DNA of 64,000 nt, taken from Paenibacillus vini. GTDB taxonomy: Bacteria; Bacillota; Bacilli; Paenibacillales; Paenibacillaceae. Both the position numbers and the translations under genes were made by a program. The notes under the pieces are model-generated. The model was not told the origin of the DNA. It did no database searches and worked only from the letters and a program-made list of their open reading frames with translations. Positions 59,555-64,000 of the stretch are shown in pieces. How positions within the stretch are numbered: position 1 is the first letter of the stretch; each line of letters begins with the position of its first letter. Where the stretch lies: contig NZ_BOSL01000007.1 of assembly GCF_018403325.1 (NCBI RefSeq), forward strand, positions 186,001 to 250,000, written 5' to 3'.

Positions 59555-62500
59555 ATGAGTAAACCTAGCTTGGAATCCTTAATGAAAGAACGAATATTGA
59601 TCCTTGATGGAGCGATGGGTACCATGATCCAACAAGAGAATCTGACAGCGGAAGATTTCGGAGGCGATGAGCTGGACGGCTGTAACGAGATTCTTGTACT
59701 CACGCGTCCTGACATTATACAGTCCATCCACGAGAGATATTTAGAGGCAGGGGCCGACCTGATTGAGACAAATACGTTTGGCGGGACCTCCGTAGTGCTT
59801 GCCGAATATGATTTGCAGGATCGGACGCGGGAAATCAACCTCGCCGCTGCACGCCTTGCGGTTGAGGCTGCCGAGAAGTACAGTACACCCGATAAGCCGA
59901 GATATGTAGTCGGTGCACTGGGCCCGACGACCAAGACTTTGTCCGTAACCGGCGGAGTAACGTTTGATGAATTGATTAACAGCTACGAGGAGCAGGCCGC
60001 CGTCCTGATCGAGGCTGGGGTGGATGTCCTGATGCTGGAGACGTCGCAGGATACGCTGAATGTTAAAGCCGGCAGTATCGGGATTACACGCGCTTATGCT
60101 TCAACCGGTAAAAAGCTTCCTCTTATGATCTCCGGAACAATCGAGCCTATGGGAACGACGCTAGCGGGTCAAAATATTGAATCTTTCTATATTTCGCTGG
60201 AGCATTTAAAGCCGATCTCCGTCGGTTTGAACTGCGCAACCGGCCCTGAATTTATGCGGGACCATGTGCGTACGCTGTCCGAGATGGCGAAGGCAGGCGT
60301 AAGCTGTCATCCTAACGCTGGCTTGCCGGACGAGAACGGGAACTATCACGAATCCCCGGACTCACTGGCCCAGAAGATGGCGGGCTTCGCGGAGCAAGGC
60401 TGGCTGAACATTGCGGGCGGCTGCTGCGGAACGACGCCGGCTCACATCAAGGCGCTTGCCGACAAGATGAGTCAGTTTAAACCCCGGGCTATCGCCGGGA
60501 CTCATCCGCCTGCAATTTCCGGAATCGATCCGGTATACGTCGAATCTGCAAACCGTCCATACATGGTAGGCGAAAGAACCAACGTGCTTGGCTCGCGCAA
60601 ATTCAAACGGCTTATCGTGGAAGGCAAATATGAAGAGGCTTCGGAAATCGCACGTGCTCAAGTGAAGAACGGCGCCCAGGTTATCGACGTTTGCGTCCAG
60701 GACCCGGACCGGGATGAAGCCGAAGATATTAAGTTATTCCTTGAACTGGTCGTTAAAAAGGTTAAAGTTCCTTTGATGATCGATACGACCGATCCGCAGG
60801 TACTGGATTTGGCGCTCAGCTATTGCCAAGGCAAATCGATAATTAACTCCATTAACCTTGAAGATGGAGAAGAAAAATTCGAGAAGGTAACCCCGCTTAT
60901 TCATAAATACGGCGCGGCCGTTGTAGTCGGTACGATTGATGAAAGCGGTCAGGCGATTACGCGGGAGGACAAGCTGGAGGTCGCCAAGCGTTCGCATGAC
61001 TTGCTGGTCAACAAGTATGGCCTGAATGCCGAGGATCTTATTTTTGATCCGCTTGTTTTTCCGGTCGGTACGGGGGATGAGCAGTACATCGGCTCTGCGA
61101 AGGAGACGATCGAGGGCATCCGTCTTATCAAGGAGGCTTTACCTGCCTGTCATACGGTTCTCGGTGTAAGTAACGTGTCCTTTGGCTTGCCTGAAGCGGG
61201 TCGGGAAGTGTTGAACTCCGTCTTTTTGTATGAGTGCACCAAAGCGGGCCTGGATTATGCGATCGTCAATACGGAAAAAGTGGAACGCTATGCTTCCATT
61301 CCTGAAGAGGAACGCCGATTGGCGGAGGAACTGATATACAATACGAATGATGAAACACTTGCCGCATTTGTGGCTGCATTCCGCAATAAAAAGGTAGAGA
61401 AACAGGTCAAGGCCGTCAACTTAACCCTGGAAGAGCGTCTTGCTTCCTATGTAGTGGAAGGGACAAAGGAAGGACTCCTGCCGGATCTGGAAGAAGCCTT
61501 GAAGCGGTACAGCGCTCTTGAGGTCATTAACGGACCGTTGATGGCGGGGATGGAGGAAGTCGGACGACTCTTCAACAATAACGAGCTGATCGTTGCGGAG
61601 GTTCTGCAAAGTGCCGAAGTTATGAAGGCGTCAGTAGCTTACCTTGAACAATTTATGGAAAAGAATGAGACGTCCGTCAAAGGCAAAATTCTGCTTGCGA
61701 CCGTAAAGGGAGATGTCCATGACATCGGAAAAAACCTGGTAGAGATCATTCTTTCCAATAACGGTTACCGGATCATAAATTTGGGTATAAAAGTACCACC
61801 GGATCGCATTATCGAAGCCTGCCGGGAAGAGCTGCCAGACGCGGTTGGCTTATCGGGTCTTTTGGTGAAATCCGCCCAGCAAATGGTAACGACGGCTCAA
61901 GATTTGCGAAATGCCGGCATTGAAGTGCCGATTATGGTAGGCGGCGCAGCTTTAACGAGAAAGTTCACCAGAACGCGGATCCGTCCGGAGTATAACGGTC
62001 TCGTTCTTTATGCGAAGGATGCCATGGATGGCCTGGATTTGGCGAATAAGCTGATGGACCCTGAACACAGGGAGTTAATCCGTCAAAATATAGAAGCCGA
62101 GAAGACGGCGGATGCGAATGCCGCGCCGGCGGCACCGTTGCCGGAATTAAGCCGTGCGGTAAGATCGAACATCTCGACGGATGCGCCGGTGTTCATTCCG
62201 CCGGATTTGGATCGCCATGTGCTTCGCGATTATCCAATTAACCATATCATTCCTTATATCAATATGCAGATGTTATTGGGACATCATCTTGGACTGCGGG
62301 GATCAGTGGATCAATTGCTGGCCCAAGGAGATGATAAGGCCGTACAGTTAAAAGAAACGGTCGACACGATCCTTCAAGAGGCCATTAACAAGGGCATTAT
62401 TCGCGCCCAGGCCATGTACCGGTTTTTCCCGGCCCAGTCATCGGGCGATGACATCTTGATCTACGATCCTAACGATACTACAAAGATATTGAAAACTTTT

Positions 62501-62992
62501 ACGTTCCCGAGACAGCGTGTGGAGCCGTTCCTATGTCTTGCTGATTTTCTGAAGTCGGTCGACAGCGGCGTCATGGACTACGTCGGATTCCTGGTAGTTA
62601 CGGCGGGACAAGGTATACGGGAATTGTCCGATCAATGGAAAGAGAGCGGGGATTATCTGCGTTCCCATGCGCTGCAATCCGTGGCGCTAGAAACGGCTGA
62701 GGCGTTGGCCGAGCGGGTTCACCACATTATGCGCGATATTTGGGGCTTCCCGGATCCGCAGGAGATGACGATGAAGCAGCGTCATGGCGCAAGATACCAA
62801 GGGATTCGCGTATCCTACGGCTATCCGGCTTGTCCGGATCTGGAATACCAGCAGCCGCTGTTTGAGCTGATGCAACCCGAAGATATCGGGATTCATTTGA
62901 CGGAAGGATTCATGATGGAGCCGGAAGCTTCCGTATCGGCTATGGTGTTTGCTCATCCGCAGGCCCAATATTTTAACGTGGACAAAGCTTAA
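59555..62992 (+). CDS. metH: Cobalamin-dependent methionine synthase
   Basis: Transfers a methyl group from methyltetrahydrofolate to homocysteine via cobalamin. Full-length, 1145 residues, four modules in order: homocysteine-binding domain with zinc ligands (GGCCGTTP, Cys290/291), pterin-binding domain (from RPYMVGERTNVLGS), cobalamin-binding domain with the DVHDIGKN motif (Asp720, His722 as lower ligand), and the SAM-dependent reactivation domain (RHGARYQGIRVSYGYPACPD). ATG 59555 has GGGAGGG. Confidence 0.98.
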   Translation: MSKPSLESLMKERILILDGAMGTMIQQENLTAEDFGGDELDGCNEILVLTRPDIIQSIHERYLEAGADLIETNTFGGTSVVLAEYDLQDRTREINLAAARLAVEAAEKYSTPDKPRYVVGALGPTTKTLSVTGGVTFDELINSYEEQAAVLIEAGVDVLMLETSQDTLNVKAGSIGITRAYASTGKKLPLMISGTIEPMGTTLAGQNIESFYISLEHLKPISVGLNCATGPEFMRDHVRTLSEMAKAGVSCHPNAGLPDENGNYHESPDSLAQKMAGFAEQGWLNIAGGCCGTTPAHIKALADKMSQFKPRAIAGTHPPAISGIDPVYVESANRPYMVGERTNVLGSRKFKRLIVEGKYEEASEIARAQVKNGAQVIDVCVQDPDRDEAEDIKLFLELVVKKVKVPLMIDTTDPQVLDLALSYCQGKSIINSINLEDGEEKFEKVTPLIHKYGAAVVVGTIDESGQAITREDKLEVAKRSHDLLVNKYGLNAEDLIFDPLVFPVGTGDEQYIGSAKETIEGIRLIKEALPACHTVLGVSNVSFGLPEAGREVLNSVFLYECTKAGLDYAIVNTEKVERYASIPEEERRLAEELIYNTNDETLAAFVAAFRNKKVEKQVKAVNLTLEERLASYVVEGTKEGLLPDLEEALKRYSALEVINGPLMAGMEEVGRLFNNNELIVAEVLQSAEVMKASVAYLEQFMEKNETSVKGKILLATVKGDVHDIGKNLVEIILSNNGYRIINLGIKVPPDRIIEACREELPDAVGLSGLLVKSAQQMVTTAQDLRNAGIEVPIMVGGAALTRKFTRTRIRPEYNGLVLYAKDAMDGLDLANKLMDPEHRELIRQNIEAEKTADANAAPAAPLPELSRAVRSNISTDAPVFIPPDLDRHVLRDYPINHIIPYINMQMLLGHHLGLRGSVDQLLAQGDDKAVQLKETVDTILQEAINKGIIRAQAMYRFFPAQSSGDDILIYDPNDTTKILKTFTFPRQRVEPFLCLADFLKSVDSGVMDYVGFLVVTAGQGIRELSDQWKESGDYLRSHALQSVALETAEALAERVHHIMRDIWGFPDPQEMTMKQRHGARYQGIRVSYGYPACPDLEYQQPLFELMQPEDIGIHLTEGFMMEPEASVSAMVFAHPQAQYFNVDKA

Positions 62993-63006
62993 AGATATTG
63001 GCCAGG

Positions 63007-63034
63007 AAACCCTCCGAATCTTCGGAGGGTTTTG
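63007..63034 (+). terminator. Rho-independent terminator after metH
   Basis: AAACCCTCCGAA pairs with TTCGGAGGGTTT around a 2-base loop, ending in TTTT. Confidence 0.9.
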
Positions 63035-63099
63035 GCAATAATATTGGTACAAATGATATGTGTTTCATAATAAATGAAAAGCAGATGGGAGGCATCGTG

Positions 63100-64000
63100 A
63101 TGGAATTGTATTTTATGGGAACCAACGCCGGGGTACCTTCCCTGGAGAGGAATGTAACGTCACTCGCGCTCCGTTTGCTGGATGAACGTCGTTCCTTTTG
63201 GCTGTTTGATTGCGGGGAAGGAACCCAGCATCAAATTCTCCGCTCCCCGCTCAAATTGAGCAAGCTGGAGAGTATTTTTATTACCCATTTACATGGCGAC
63301 CACCTCTTTGGCCTCCCCGGTCTGCTCTCGAGCCGGGCTTATCAGGGAGGGGATACCCCATTGTCCCTTTACGGCCCGCCGGGGCTTAAGAAGTTTGTAA
63401 ATACCGCCATGGATCTCAGCGAATCACGGATCAGCTATAAAATAGACATTGTTGAGCACGAAGGCGGCTGTTTGTTTGAAGATGCTACGTTCCGGGTGGA
63501 ATCGGCGAAGCTGGATCATCGGATCTCGAGTTACGGGTACCGGGTTATCGAGAAGGATCTTCCGGGCAAGCTGGATATTGAATTGCTTAAAAGCCATGGC
63601 ATTACCCCGGGACCCCTATACGGTAAGTTGAAAAGAGGAGAGAGTATTGTTGCTCCCGATGGAACGACCCTAACTCCTTCCGAAGTGCTTGGCGGCCCTA
63701 AGAAAGGGCGAGTCGTGACAATCCTTGGGGATACCCGGCCCTGCCCGTCCGTGATCCCATTGGCGAAGGATGCGGATGCTCTTGTGCATGAGGCGACTTT
63801 TTTGCATGAGCTGGCGGATACCGCTCACACGTATCATCATAGTACGGCAAGGCAGGCTGCGGAGGCTGCTAAAGAGGCTGGTGCAAAAAGTCTTTATCTT
63901 ACGCATTTCAGCTCTCGTTATAAATATGAGGATCAGCTGCAAGGACTGCTGCATGAAGCGGAGACGATATTTCCGAATACGAAGCTGGCGCGGGAACATG
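63100..64000 (+). CDS. rnz: Ribonuclease Z (3' end outside the window)
   Basis: tRNA 3'-processing endonuclease of the metallo-beta-lactamase fold. The frame is open from ATG 63100 (GGGAGG 7 bases upstream) to the last base, 300 codons, and lacks a stop here. Zinc motif HLHGDH is at residues 63-68; FDCGEGTQHQI and the later GDTRP and HEATF motifs are all present. Near full length (family about 307-315 residues), so only a few codons are missing. Confidence 0.95.
   Translation, partial: MELYFMGTNAGVPSLERNVTSLALRLLDERRSFWLFDCGEGTQHQILRSPLKLSKLESIFITHLHGDHLFGLPGLLSSRAYQGGDTPLSLYGPPGLKKFVNTAMDLSESRISYKIDIVEHEGGCLFEDATFRVESAKLDHRISSYGYRVIEKDLPGKLDIELLKSHGITPGPLYGKLKRGESIVAPDGTTLTPSEVLGGPKKGRVVTILGDTRPCPSVIPLAKDADALVHEATFLHELADTAHTYHHSTARQAAEAAKEAGAKSLYLTHFSSRYKYEDQLQGLLHEAETIFPNTKLAREH

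Overview
The window looks like a chromosomal segment of a spore-forming, Gram-positive bacterium of the Paenibacillus type. The backbone order is the classic Bacilli one: cotE - mutS - mutL - (methyltransferase) - miaA - hfq, then spoVK - hflX - ynbB - glnR - glnA, then lexA / yneA - ynzC, then metH and rnz. Strong AGGAGG-type ribosome binding sites, many TTG/GTG starts, twin GlnR boxes, GAAC-N4-GTTC SOS boxes and U-tailed terminators all fit a low-to-mid GC Firmicute. The extra methyltransferase between mutL and miaA, and an amidoligase-family gene between cotE and mutS, fit Paenibacillaceae. No rRNA, tRNA, CRISPR array or complete insertion sequence was seen.

Layout. 1-20385: conserved core. 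It holds the 3' end of an unknown gene, spore coat cotE, an amidoligase-like gene, mismatch repair (mutS, mutL), an RsmJ-like methyltransferase, tRNA modification (miaA), hfq, a class A penicillin-binding protein, a DUF402 phosphatase, a YdcF protein, spoVK, hflX, a ynbB-type PLP enzyme and the GlnR-controlled glnRA operon. 20386 to about 55740: a roughly 35 kb AT-rich accessory island between glnA and lexA, which begins with a frameshifted tyrosine integrase carrying an SOS box. 55744-64000: core again. It holds SOS regulator lexA with divergent yneA, ynzC, a membrane protein, a HAD phosphatase, a lipoprotein, metH and the start of rnz.

The island is the remarkable part. From about 25.15 to 28.35 kb it is organised like an integron gene-cassette array. 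Small, mostly promoterless genes on the + strand are separated by about 130-160 bp imperfectly palindromic sites. Each unit starts with GTT... and ends with ...AAC, and the first 16-19 bases of a unit are complementary to the last bases before its own terminal AAC, with exactly one recurrent mismatch. This is the expected head/tail logic of an integron cassette. Decayed copies of the same site, recognisable by a branched core with covarying stems, continue to about 54.4 kb. No IntI-type integrase is seen, so in this window it is an orphan array. The cargo is typical of cassettes: GNAT acetyltransferases (one AAC(6')-like), a TmrB-like kinase, aminoglycoside phosphotransferase-like proteins, a chloramphenicol-phosphotransferase-like ATPase, nucleotidyltransferases, Nudix hydrolases, glyoxalase-fold proteins, DinB proteins and methyltransferases. 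Several genes are pseudogenes.

Two further systems lie in the island. One is a two-gene azole-peptide (TOMM) maturation locus: a fused E1-like/YcaO cyclodehydratase plus a ThiF-like partner, with no dehydrogenase or precursor nearby. The other is a macrolide-esterase-like alpha/beta hydrolase behind a strong promoter and a roughly 365 nt leader. That leader carries a two- or three-codon upstream ORF, a long hairpin and an intrinsic terminator, the layout of an antibiotic-inducible attenuator.
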